This document shows positions 1 through 6,628 of a stretch of DNA of 39,109 bases, one piece after another (the stretch's first letter is position 1; each line of letters opens with the position of its first letter). The position numbers and the translations under genes were made by a program. The DNA comes from an uncultured Actinomycetes bacterium. GTDB lineage: Bacteria > Actinomycetota > Acidimicrobiia > Acidimicrobiales > RAAP-2. A model generated the notes under the pieces. The model was not told where the DNA came from. It saw only the letters and a program-made list of their open reading frames with translations, and made no database searches. The stretch covers positions 1-39,109 of the forward strand of contig CAIQGE010000016.1 in assembly GCA_903871335.1 (NCBI GenBank). The letters are read 5' to 3'.

Positions 1-147
1 GGCTCATTCCACTTGCGTGTAAACGGCGAGCTAGATCTCTTTGAAAAGTTGTCAAGTGGGCGGTCACGCGTCTCCTTCAGATGGGTCACTTCTTTAAGAG
101 TGACTCACCGAACGTTGCGCTGACCCCTTTAACCCAAGCAGAGGTGG

Positions 148-669
148 TCACACGAATCTATCTGACGCCAATTCCCATCGAGCTGCGTTCGACACCACAT
201 CACTCGTGTCTAGGAGCAATTGACCCAGCAGCCTTTTTCGTCGCCGTGAATTCCTTTTCCAAGTGGAAGATCCTGCTGCAGAGGCAACTGAGTAGCGAAC
301 TTGTTCAGACTGGTGTCCAGCGAATGATTCCAAGAGTTCAAACACTGGGTCAACTCCCAAGAAAACCAACGACTCAATCATCATTGACGCCACCTCCGGC
401 CTACTGATAGCCTCTGGATTACTTAGTCGGCAGATGATCTCCTGACGAATGTCACTTCTTCCGGTGCTACATTCACGCCAAAATCTTATAGCGAGTATCT
501 GGAGTTCGGGCTCTTTACGCTCGATCAATTCATTCCCAATCGCTCGCAATGTATCGGAGCGGAGATTGCAGATTAGGAATGCAATAAATGGAGAAAGATG
601 CCCAGCATTCTCTACTTCCTCCCAGTCAAGTTCTCTAACTAGAAGATCAAGGGTTCTTGAGTTTAACAT
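148..669 (-). CDS. Putative HEAT-repeat-like immunity protein (partner of Hint-toxin tip)
   Basis: 173-residue, mostly helical, acidic/leucine-rich soluble protein without signal peptide or membrane segment. Its sequence shows loosely repeated helical pairs typical of HEAT/ARM-like solenoids (for example ELQILAIRFW, EVASMMIESLVFLG, EQVRYSVASAAG). The start ATG overlaps the stop of the upstream Hint-domain gene (TAATG at 667-671), so the two are translationally coupled. This is the classic layout of a polymorphic toxin followed by its cognate immunity protein. Base composition is more AT-rich than the core genes to the right, consistent with horizontal gain. HEAT-like repeats are a known class of immunity proteins for contact-dependent and Rhs toxins. 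The immunity role is inferred from position; I recognise no specific immunity family. Confidence 0.6.
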   Translation of the reverse strand: MLNSRTLDLLVRELDWEEVENAGHLSPFIAFLICNLRSDTLRAIGNELIERKEPELQILAIRFWRECSTGRSDIRQEIICRLSNPEAISRPEVASMMIESLVFLGVDPVFELLESFAGHQSEQVRYSVASAAGSSTWKRNSRRRKRLLGQLLLDTSDVVSNAARWELASDRFV

Positions 670-1619
670 TAGTGGAATGCTCTCGAGAAGTACTTAATGA
701 TTTGATTAAAGGGTGTCTTCGGACCTCGTGGAAAATTCAAAGCACCAGTCTCTTCTTCCATAACTCGAGTTGCCGCCTCAACAGGTGTTTCACCAACGTA
801 TGGAACATATCCTTTGGCCAATACACACGAAGGAACTTCGGTTTTCCCATAAGCATTTATCTTCCGTTGAGGTTGCCGAAATTCTGAGTCACGATTATCA
901 GGACAATTGTGCACCAGCACCGCCGTGCTGGCTGATCTCACCGAGACATAGAAGTCATGATCAAGGGCAACGGTGAGGTCCCACATAAGGGCGGTGGTCG
1001 TCATGACCTTGGAGCGTGTGACCTGCGACGTGGCGCGGGTGTTCGTCGCGAGGATGGTTCCTTGCTTCAAATTCTCTGCTTCAACCCAGGAGTGAGTCCG
1101 CGCGTCCCAGAAGGGGTGGTGCTGAGTGGTGTCGAGTTCGTACGAGTGCCCATGAACGCTGAATGTCAGGTCCAGGAGATCGGTGTCGTGATTGATCCAA
1201 ACCTTGGTCACCCGTTCCGCCCGTCTCTTTCCGGTCTTTGTGTCAAACGCTTCCACCGCGTCACCGACCTTGACTTTATCGATCGCGATGAGCTGTCCGT
1301 TGGCGAGAAGCACCAATGTATGAGGAGCGAAACTGTTTGTGGGACAGCTCTGACTGTCTTCGTTCTTGGCGACGTCTTGTTCCGCCTCCGGTGCGGAATC
1401 TCCGGCCTCGACGGAGGCTTCTGCTTCAGTCGCCCCCTCGAAAGCGACTTCCTCGCCAGCAACGTCCAGAATCGCCACGTCACCCGCTCCACCAGTCACC
1501 GCGCCGACAATGACCAATGCGGGACTTGGGAAACTAGCGGGGCGTGATCGTCGGAAGTGGACCCGAATTTGGCTTGCCGGCATAGAGCTCGAATTCACAG
1601 GGTCAGCGCAATGGGTCAC
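669..1619 (-). CDS. Orphan polymorphic-toxin tip: pre-toxin linker, Hint (intein-like) domain, unidentified C-terminal domain
   Basis: 316 residues from the most upstream ATG, but recognisable toxin sequence begins only near residue 34, so this is a displaced tip lacking the Rhs/secretion part. Residues 34-60 (GAGDVAILDVAGEE) match the linker of the Rhs gene at 2365-3720. Residues 91-239 form a Hint domain: entry Cys92 (SCPTNSFAPHT), a TTQHHPF block around 164-170, and a terminal VLVHNC at 234-239, predicting self-cleavage before Cys239. The last 77 residues (240-316), rich in K, R, P and E, are the presumed toxin; I cannot assign them to a family. The sequence before residue 34 probably derives from an insertion-sequence end. 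No ribosome-binding site decides the start, so it may be silent unless recombined. Confidence 0.7.
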   Translation of the reverse strand: MTHCADPVNSSSMPASQIRVHFRRSRPASFPSPALVIVGAVTGGAGDVAILDVAGEEVAFEGATEAEASVEAGDSAPEAEQDVAKNEDSQSCPTNSFAPHTLVLLANGQLIAIDKVKVGDAVEAFDTKTGKRRAERVTKVWINHDTDLLDLTFSVHGHSYELDTTQHHPFWDARTHSWVEAENLKQGTILATNTRATSQVTRSKVMTTTALMWDLTVALDHDFYVSVRSASTAVLVHNCPDNRDSEFRQPQRKINAYGKTEVPSCVLAKGYVPYVGETPVEAATRVMEEETGALNFPRGPKTPFNQIIKYFSRAFH

Positions 1620-1643
1620 TGCTCGCGACGATCACACCCCGCT
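1536..1643. repeat. Inverted repeat, possible insertion-sequence end remnant
   Basis: Positions 1536-1553 (AGCGGGGCGTGATCGTCG) and 1626-1643 are an 18-bp inverted repeat with one mismatch, separated by 72 bp. They flank the exact zone where homology between the two toxin tips stops (around 1515-1530). This looks like the end of a lost mobile element or a small non-autonomous one; no transposase reading frame lies between the arms. The mobile-element origin is an inference. Confidence 0.4.
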
Positions 1644-1763
1644 GAAATCCGATGCCTCACTAAATGCCATGCCCACCTCCGGTAGATCAAGGCCGCGCTG
1701 TCACAAATGTGGACTGAAATTACGGGTTCAGGCCAAGTGGTCCCTCTTTTGCCGGCCGGGTAT

Positions 1764-2357
1764 TTACAGTGATCGAATGGTTCTCACAATAGATTTCTTG
1801 AGAGGGTTCTTTGCATCGCCCAATAGAGGTTCTAAATGCTGGACGAGATCTGGTGGTTTAAGCTTACCGAGCACTTTCACTGTAATCAGCGAAAGATCAT
1901 CGTCAGTCAAGTAGGAATAGAGTTTCTCGATCAACATTGGATTGCTTGATTTACTTAACCCTTCCACAAGCATCTGTCTCGCAATGCCAAACTCCTTCTG
2001 TTCGATCAAACTTACATAGTCATCAAAGAAATTCTCGGAATAAATTAGCGATAGGGTGTTGCCAATAGTCCATCGCAATCCGAAGTTTCCTGGGTCATAT
2101 ACATTTTGAAAGAGGAAAATCAATCTAGTATTGACAATGTCGACGGCTGATGGCATTGCTAGTGCCCTAACCAGACCTTCGGTTATGTTAGCGTAATATT
2201 GTACAGGCGCTTGGTCGGCAATTCTCTCGAGCCAATTGATCAAAATCGGGATTGCACTTGGAAAATCCCCTTGTGAATTGACCATTTCCCAAAGCCCCGA
2301 ACACGATATATTCAATGACCTTATGTCTCGGTCAATCAGTTCTAAAGACGTTGCCAT
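1764..2357 (-). CDS. Putative HEAT-like immunity protein (partner of Rhs REase-type toxin)
   Basis: 197-residue helical protein from the ATG at 2357, which has an AGGAAC Shine-Dalgarno-like element just upstream; a TTG at 2381 would add eight residues and overlap the preceding stop. It lies 7 nt downstream of the Rhs-tip stop codon (2365-2367) on the same strand. Its helical, leucine-rich segments (IPILINWLERIA, IEKLYSYLTDDDLSLITVKVLGKL, LVQHLEPLLGD) resemble HEAT repeats. It has no export signal. Coding composition is AT-rich relative to the rest of the window. Position immediately after a predicted nuclease toxin makes it the likely immunity protein that binds and blocks that toxin in the cytoplasm. 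No named immunity family was recognised. Confidence 0.6.
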   Translation of the reverse strand: MATSLELIDRDIRSLNISCSGLWEMVNSQGDFPSAIPILINWLERIADQAPVQYYANITEGLVRALAMPSAVDIVNTRLIFLFQNVYDPGNFGLRWTIGNTLSLIYSENFFDDYVSLIEQKEFGIARQMLVEGLSKSSNPMLIEKLYSYLTDDDLSLITVKVLGKLKPPDLVQHLEPLLGDAKNPLKKSIVRTIRSL

Positions 2358-2364
2358 CAAGTTC

Positions 2365-3720
2365 CTACAGGGTTCTTTCAAGAATTATTCGTCCGGAATT
2401 CACTAGATCTTGAAGAGGTCCGCTCAACTTAGTCGACTCTCTGGTAACAAAAATAAAGTCTCTGCCCGTGGCTGCGGCATAGGAAAGAAAATCCCGGAGC
2501 TGAGCGGTCAGGCTCTGATATGCAACGTTCTTTATTTCCATCAATGTGCTACTTGTAAGGTCGTCAGGAATTCGATAAACAGCTGTGCGCGAGGCAGACG
2601 GAATTCTAATCTTTGCCGATTGGTCAATTCCTGACCGCTCCTCGCCAAGTCTACCAATTTCCCTTGCCCTTGCAGTCGAACTCGCTTCAATCTCCGAATC
2701 GACTTGACCAACGGATTCTGCCGCTTCGCCAACTACCGCTGACTCGGTCGATCCCGTAAACGCTAATTCTTCGCCGGCCACATCAAGTATCGCAACATCG
2801 CCCGCGCCATCTGTGGCTACTCCAACGACGATGAGCGCACCGACAATTGCGATTTGCTTCCAATGCTTGACCAAATAGTAAGACATCAAGTGCGCTCCAG
2901 ACGCGACAGCATGTCTCACATTGTCCAAGTAGTGGATCGTCATATGAGCAGCACACCTTGCGAAGCTGTATGTCGCAGAAGCTGCGGACGTTATGGCATG
3001 TCCGACATCATTGACGCCACTGCTAACAACTGAAGCAATTGCGCAAAAGATCCCACCGCACAGTCCGAGGTAGTCCACCGCCATGACGGGATTGTCACCC
3101 GCGTACACGTACGCCTCGCCGGTGCCCGTGAAGTCGGGGTCCACACTGATGAATTGTCCGGTGCCTTGGTCGTAGTAGCGGTTGACGAGGAAATAGAGTC
3201 CCGTGTCGTCCTGGTAACTCCCGCCGTAGCCGAAGCGCGTGAGAGAGTTCGTGTCGGTTCCCGATTGCGTGAGAAGACCTTTCACGACCACAGTGCCGCC
3301 GGGGTAGCTGATGGGCTTGCCCCAGGCGTCGTAATCGACGTAGTTCACCAATTGATCGGGAGAGGTCGCGCCCGAGGAAATCTCGACGACGCCGCGGACG
3401 TTGGAATTGGTGTCCGTCAGGAGTTCATCGGTGATGCTGCCCGACGTCGCGATCTGCGCGATCGGTACATTGCCGTTGGTTCCGTAGACGTAGTCGTCGC
3501 TGCCGTCGCTCAGCAGAGCCGACGTAGTTGCGTCCCAGGTGTAGTTCGTCGTGGTCACCGAACTGGTCCCCGAGTTCCACTCCTTGGAAGTCATCCGAAG
3601 ATTGTCCGCGCTATACGTGTAGGCATTGGCGGTGGTGTCACTCGACGACGGTGTGGAGCAGGCCGTCGTCGACCCGGTGTCGTAACACGACAAAGTTCCG
3701 GTGTCCTGATTCCAGGACAA
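2365..3720 (-). CDS. 5'-truncated Rhs protein with Tox-REase-7-like nuclease C-terminus
   Basis: 451 residues from the TTG at 3720. Residues 1-220 are the final part of an Rhs/YD-repeat core (AYTYSADNLRM; FGYGGSYQDDTGLYFLVNRYYDQGTGQF, which ends in DPDFTG), normally the shell that encloses a toxin. Residues 220-350 form a linker with a hydrophobic stretch (IAIVGALIVVGVATDG) and the GAGDVAILDVAGEE block shared with the neighbouring tip. Residues 350-451 look like restriction-endonuclease-fold toxin 7: GRLGEERSGI near 356, then IPDDL (384-388) and MEIK (394-397), giving a PD-(D/E)xK site of Asp386/387, Glu395, Lys397, followed by TKLSGPL. Full Rhs proteins are over 1000 residues, so most of the N-terminus is missing. 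The frame stays open upstream to about 3888, overlapping the preceding gene. Confidence 0.8.
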   Translation of the reverse strand: MSWNQDTGTLSCYDTGSTTACSTPSSSDTTANAYTYSADNLRMTSKEWNSGTSSVTTTNYTWDATTSALLSDGSDDYVYGTNGNVPIAQIATSGSITDELLTDTNSNVRGVVEISSGATSPDQLVNYVDYDAWGKPISYPGGTVVVKGLLTQSGTDTNSLTRFGYGGSYQDDTGLYFLVNRYYDQGTGQFISVDPDFTGTGEAYVYAGDNPVMAVDYLGLCGGIFCAIASVVSSGVNDVGHAITSAASATYSFARCAAHMTIHYLDNVRHAVASGAHLMSYYLVKHWKQIAIVGALIVVGVATDGAGDVAILDVAGEELAFTGSTESAVVGEAAESVGQVDSEIEASSTARAREIGRLGEERSGIDQSAKIRIPSASRTAVYRIPDDLTSSTLMEIKNVAYQSLTAQLRDFLSYAAATGRDFIFVTRESTKLSGPLQDLVNSGRIILERTL

Positions 3721-3791
3721 CCCGGTGTTAGTGCCGAAAGAGTGGGCCGTGGTGCTCGCAGAGGGCCCGAGAAGGAACGACGCCGAGATTC

Positions 3792-4778
3792 CTAGGACGA
3801 GGGAAGGGTGGCAGTCGATCGATGCCAGCGTCCCCAGGACTCGAGACTCCAGGCGAATGTCGCGATCATGGCGAGAACGTCAACGATGTCAATGACACCG
3901 CGATGAAAGAGATTGCGCGGTCCCGCGTCGCCGTCGACGAGCCACCACAAAGCCCCAAAGAGGAATGCCAACATAGTGATGCCGAGAACACGTGTCCACC
4001 AGATGGACGGCGTAGAAGTTCGGATGTCACGACGAACCGTCACCATCATCGTGCCGAGCCCGACGAGGGTCGCAGTGAGCGCTACGGGACTCAGCAACAT
4101 CCACGCCAGTACGGCGGTGGGGAAATGCGCGAGTGCGGCGGGGTGTGCCCAGTAGGCCGTGATCGATGACGTCGCCGACCACGCGAAAGCGCCGATCCCT
4201 CCGGGCACGAGACCGCGTCCGGACCAGGGATGACCGTGGGTCCCCGGCCAGTGTTGTGAAAAATGGATGGCCCCCAACGTGAACGCCACGAGGCCGAAAA
4301 GAAAAACGATGGCACCTATGACCATCGCTCGCGAGGATGCAATCAAATGGCGTTGGCGCCACCACTGAATCAAAAAGGACGCGGCCGCGAAGAGGGTCAG
4401 AAGGGCGAAGATCAACATTGCTAACGACATCACCCACATGGCCCCTCGTGTTCCGAGAGCCGTGGGTCGTGCCCACTGCCAGCCAATCGTGAGCTGACCC
4501 CACAGTGCACCACCGAATCCAATGAACAGTGTCGACGCGACCACCATCCACATCGGACTCCACCGTTGCACGGCATGGTCATTATGCGCCGAACGAAGTC
4601 CGATCAGGCTCGCCCGGGCCGCGCAGCCACTCACGACGACGTTCGCCGATTGGCGGAACGAAAAATTGCCGTCGAGCATCTGATCGACAAGGAGACATTC
4701 AAATTCGTCGCCGTATCGATCGCGCCACGCCGAGGGGTACGCACGTGTCAGGCGGTGGGCGCGACGTTCAACGTTCAC
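3792..4778 (-). CDS. Multi-pass membrane protein, PadR-operon partner
   Basis: 328 residues when started at the GTG at 4778, whose GTGA overlaps the stop of the PadR gene; a TTG at 4790 gives a slightly longer form but lacks this coupling. The N-terminus (AHRLTRAYPSAWRDRYGDEF) is a soluble helical segment of a type often found in actinobacterial PadR-linked membrane proteins. It is followed by about six to seven hydrophobic segments (MWMVVASTLFIGFGGALWG, MWVMSLAMLIFALLTLFAAAS, AMVIGAIVFLFGLVAFTLGAI and others). Close relatives of this layout are regulated by the adjacent PadR protein and act as sensors or transport partners, but no function can be assigned from the sequence. It is the last gene of the leftward operon before the Rhs fragment. 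Confidence 0.7.
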   Translation of the reverse strand: MNVERRAHRLTRAYPSAWRDRYGDEFECLLVDQMLDGNFSFRQSANVVVSGCAARASLIGLRSAHNDHAVQRWSPMWMVVASTLFIGFGGALWGQLTIGWQWARPTALGTRGAMWVMSLAMLIFALLTLFAAASFLIQWWRQRHLIASSRAMVIGAIVFLFGLVAFTLGAIHFSQHWPGTHGHPWSGRGLVPGGIGAFAWSATSSITAYWAHPAALAHFPTAVLAWMLLSPVALTATLVGLGTMMVTVRRDIRTSTPSIWWTRVLGITMLAFLFGALWWLVDGDAGPRNLFHRGVIDIVDVLAMIATFAWSLESWGRWHRSTATLPSS

Positions 4779-5122
4779 GCGGTGCCCCAATTTCCCGCCA
4801 AACGCTTGAGGCCGACGTCGACGAGGCGTCGCTGCGTCGTGAGGTGTGTTCGCAGCGCGACGGCACCCGACGCCGTGAGCTGGTAGGGCTTGCGACGATC
4901 GTCCGCCGCCAGGGCCTGGATCAGTCCGAGGTTCTCGAGTCGACTCAGGGCTTCGTACAGAGTCCCCGGAGCCAGTCGCACGCCGGCGATGTCCTCGATG
5001 TCCTTGGTGAGTGCGTACCCGTGCTTAGGACCTTCGGCGAGCGACGACAGAATCAACGTGGCCGGTCCGGCGTAGCGTCCAAAGCTCCCGAGGGAGTCAT
5101 CCGAAGCCGTCTCAGGAGCCAT
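4775..5122 (-). CDS. PadR-family transcriptional regulator
   Basis: 115 residues from the ATG at 5122, with a GTG three bases earlier as an alternative. The sequence is a PadR winged helix: LILSSLAEGPKHGYALTKDI, then RLAPGTLYEALSRLENLGLI (recognition helix and wing) and RRKPYQLTASGAVAL. The C-terminal dimerisation helix is short, as in the PadR-s2 subgroup. PadR proteins are usually ligand-responsive repressors of adjacent membrane or efflux genes. It sits inside an operon, with the upstream membrane gene ending at 5127 and the downstream membrane gene overlapping by GTGA. A TATAGG box (5131-5136) five bases before the GTG and no good ribosome-binding site suggest an additional leaderless internal promoter. 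Confidence 0.88.
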   Translation of the reverse strand: MAPETASDDSLGSFGRYAGPATLILSSLAEGPKHGYALTKDIEDIAGVRLAPGTLYEALSRLENLGLIQALAADDRRKPYQLTASGAVALRTHLTTQRRLVDVGLKRLAGNWGTA

Positions 5123-5126
5123 CACG

Positions 5127-6149
5127 TCAGCCTATATCGGCGGGCGAAGTATTGATGGACGTTGTTGGTGAGTCCCCCAGAAGGTGGGGAAGCCGTCGAG
5201 TAAGAAATTTCCGTGACTGCGGATCACGAAGTCGCCAGATCGCGGCGTCGATCAGAAAATGCGCCATGGTGACCCCGAGGGCCACGCCGTAGATTGCACG
5301 CTCGAAGCCGTCACCATCGTGCAGGTGGATCGCGACGGCGAGGCATCCGGTTCCCACGATGAGGATGTTCGAGAAGAGGGTCGCACGCTCCCATCGACGA
5401 CGCCCGTGCACCGAGGCACCGACCACGGTGCTGACGATGAAGAGGTACTGAAATCCGTGGGCGACCGTCATGCCGCCCACGGCCGCGTAGGGCGCACGAA
5501 AGAGGAAGATCGGCGCATTGAACAGCAGCCCCGAGACGTATGTCACGACGAAGACCAAGGACCTTTGATCTCGGTAGCGGCGCATCAGCGCGGCCACGCC
5601 CATCACGAGCGCTACCACGAAAAGGACTTCTCCGACAAAGAACAAAGCCGGTGTCGCCGGCCTGAGGGGGATGTGTAGGAGTGAAGGGCGACCGAGCAGT
5701 CCCGTGATGCCGGCGATCCCAGAAGCGACCAGACAGCGACGTTCCCGCGTGGTGAGTGAAGCCACTTTCGATGACGATGCCATGAGTGCCGCCACGCCGA
5801 CGTTCTGCTTTTGAAAGTGGAAGAACTGCCACGCGAAGAAGCCGCAAAGGAAGATCGCGATTCTGTGGGGTGAGGCGGTCGCGCCGAACCAAGCAGCGGC
5901 CGCGACCACTGCGGCGGGGAGGAGAAAGAAGCGACACCATCGCCGCCGGGCCACGGAGCGGACGTCGGTCTCGAACACGAACCAACCCGTGGCGGCGACG
6001 TGGGTGGATCCACCGATGACCAAACACGCCGCCACCACCGTGTTCGCGGGGTGTTGACCGTGTCCGATGATGCCCAGGACGACTAACGGCACGACGGTCA
6101 CCACAATCGTTGTTCGCTGCCACGCCGCGACCAGTCGAGTGGGAGTCAT
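5127..6149 (-). CDS. Polytopic membrane protein with conserved-looking histidine motifs
   Basis: 340 residues from the ATG at 6149, which overlaps the stop of the preceding small gene (TGATG). About eight or nine hydrophobic segments follow. Histidines sit at or near membrane boundaries in motif-like blocks: GGSTHVAATGWF, AWQFFHFQKQNVG, MTVAHGFQYLF and MAHFLIDAAIWRL. This pattern, with His/Asp/Gln beside helices, recalls metal-binding membrane oxygenases such as the Brp/Blh carotene dioxygenases. I cannot establish that homology by eye, so the function stays open. The tight overlap with the upstream peptide and the downstream PadR gene indicates a single transcription unit. The most upstream possible start would run through the small gene and is rejected. 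Confidence 0.7.
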   Translation of the reverse strand: MTPTRLVAAWQRTTIVVTVVPLVVLGIIGHGQHPANTVVAACLVIGGSTHVAATGWFVFETDVRSVARRRWCRFFLLPAAVVAAAAWFGATASPHRIAIFLCGFFAWQFFHFQKQNVGVAALMASSSKVASLTTRERRCLVASGIAGITGLLGRPSLLHIPLRPATPALFFVGEVLFVVALVMGVAALMRRYRDQRSLVFVVTYVSGLLFNAPIFLFRAPYAAVGGMTVAHGFQYLFIVSTVVGASVHGRRRWERATLFSNILIVGTGCLAVAIHLHDGDGFERAIYGVALGVTMAHFLIDAAIWRLRDPQSRKFLTRRLPHLLGDSPTTSINTSPADIG

Positions 6150-6349
6150 CAGCCGCCGCCACATCCACCGGAGGCTCCTGCCAGACTTGCGTTGTGCAGG
6201 ACGGTAAAGAGCAAGCCCGTACCACCGAGAAGTACAATCCCCGGCAGGAAGGCGAGCACGACGAAGGCCACACGATCCATCCATCGAAGAGGCGAAACAA
6301 TGTCGGTCGGGGACGCCTGCGTTGGTGGTTCGTCGTAGAGAGTGGTCAT
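6149..6349 (-). CDS. Small single-span membrane protein, first gene of PadR operon
   Basis: 66 residues. A polar N-terminus (about 28 residues) precedes one hydrophobic segment, AFVVLAFLPGIVLLGGTGLLF, and the chain ends in a Gly-rich tail containing one Cys (ASGGCGGG). The ATG is six bases from a strong -10 box, so the message is probably leaderless. The stop overlaps the start of the next gene (TGATG), which argues that it is a real translated gene coupled to the larger membrane protein. I do not recognise the family. It could be an accessory subunit of the 340-residue protein. Confidence 0.65.
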   Translation of the reverse strand: MTTLYDEPPTQASPTDIVSPLRWMDRVAFVVLAFLPGIVLLGGTGLLFTVLHNASLAGASGGCGGG

Positions 6350-6355
6350 GGCCGA

Positions 6356-6383
6356 ACTATATCGGATGACGATGTATCGTCAA
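6356..6383 (-). promoter_or_regulatory. Promoter of the leftward membrane operon
   Basis: Reading leftward: -35 TTGACG (6383-6378), 16-nt spacer, -10 TATAGT (6361-6356), then six bases to the ATG at 6349. The boxes are close to the sigma-70-type consensus and place the transcription start at or next to the start codon, giving a leaderless mRNA. Confidence 0.75.
6367..6382. promoter_or_regulatory. Palindromic operator candidate
   Basis: TGACGATGTATCGTCA has perfect 7-bp inverted arms around a 2-bp centre. It covers most of the -35 box and much of the spacer, so a bound dimer would exclude RNA polymerase. The PadR protein encoded in the same operon is the obvious candidate ligand (inference). 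Confidence 0.6.
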
Positions 6384-6434
6384 GAGGAATACCAATGACT
6401 CTTCGTGGCGTCTCGGGCAATAAACGTGAGTAAA

Positions 6435-6470
6435 AAAAAAGAACCCGACGCGTGCGTCGGGTTCTTTTTT
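6435..6470. terminator. Intrinsic terminator after tRNA-Lys
   Basis: A 10-bp perfect G/C-rich stem (6441-6450 with 6455-6464, loop CGTG) is flanked by an A-run on the left and a T-run on the right. It would stop transcripts in either direction. It lies directly downstream of the leftward tRNA-Lys gene and behind the promoter of the membrane operon. Confidence 0.9.
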
Positions 6471-6486
6471 ACTTCTGAATGCTGCG

Positions 6487-6562
6487 TGGTGCGCCGACCG
6501 GGACTTGAACCCGGAACCTGTTGATTAAGAGTCAAATGCTCTGCCAATTGAGCTATCGGCGC
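6487..6562 (-). tRNA. tRNA-Lys (anticodon CTT)
   Basis: The full cloverleaf is readable on the minus strand: acceptor GCGCCGA pairs with TCGGCGC, D-arm GCTCAATTGGCAGAGC, anticodon loop CTCTTAA with anticodon CTT, T-arm CCGGG-TTCAAGT-CCCGG, discriminator A. The 3' CCA is encoded (6487-6489). Confidence 0.95.
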
Positions 6563-6628
6563 ACCGATGAGTCTATACCCTGCGCGCCAGTCGTTGTGGA
6601 TCGACGTTGGCCCACAGTGGTGAGCATC

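Noticed and set aside
1366-1914. 182-codon plus-strand frame opposite the toxin tip
   Set aside because: Complement of the Hint-linker coding sequence; no motif or start signal.
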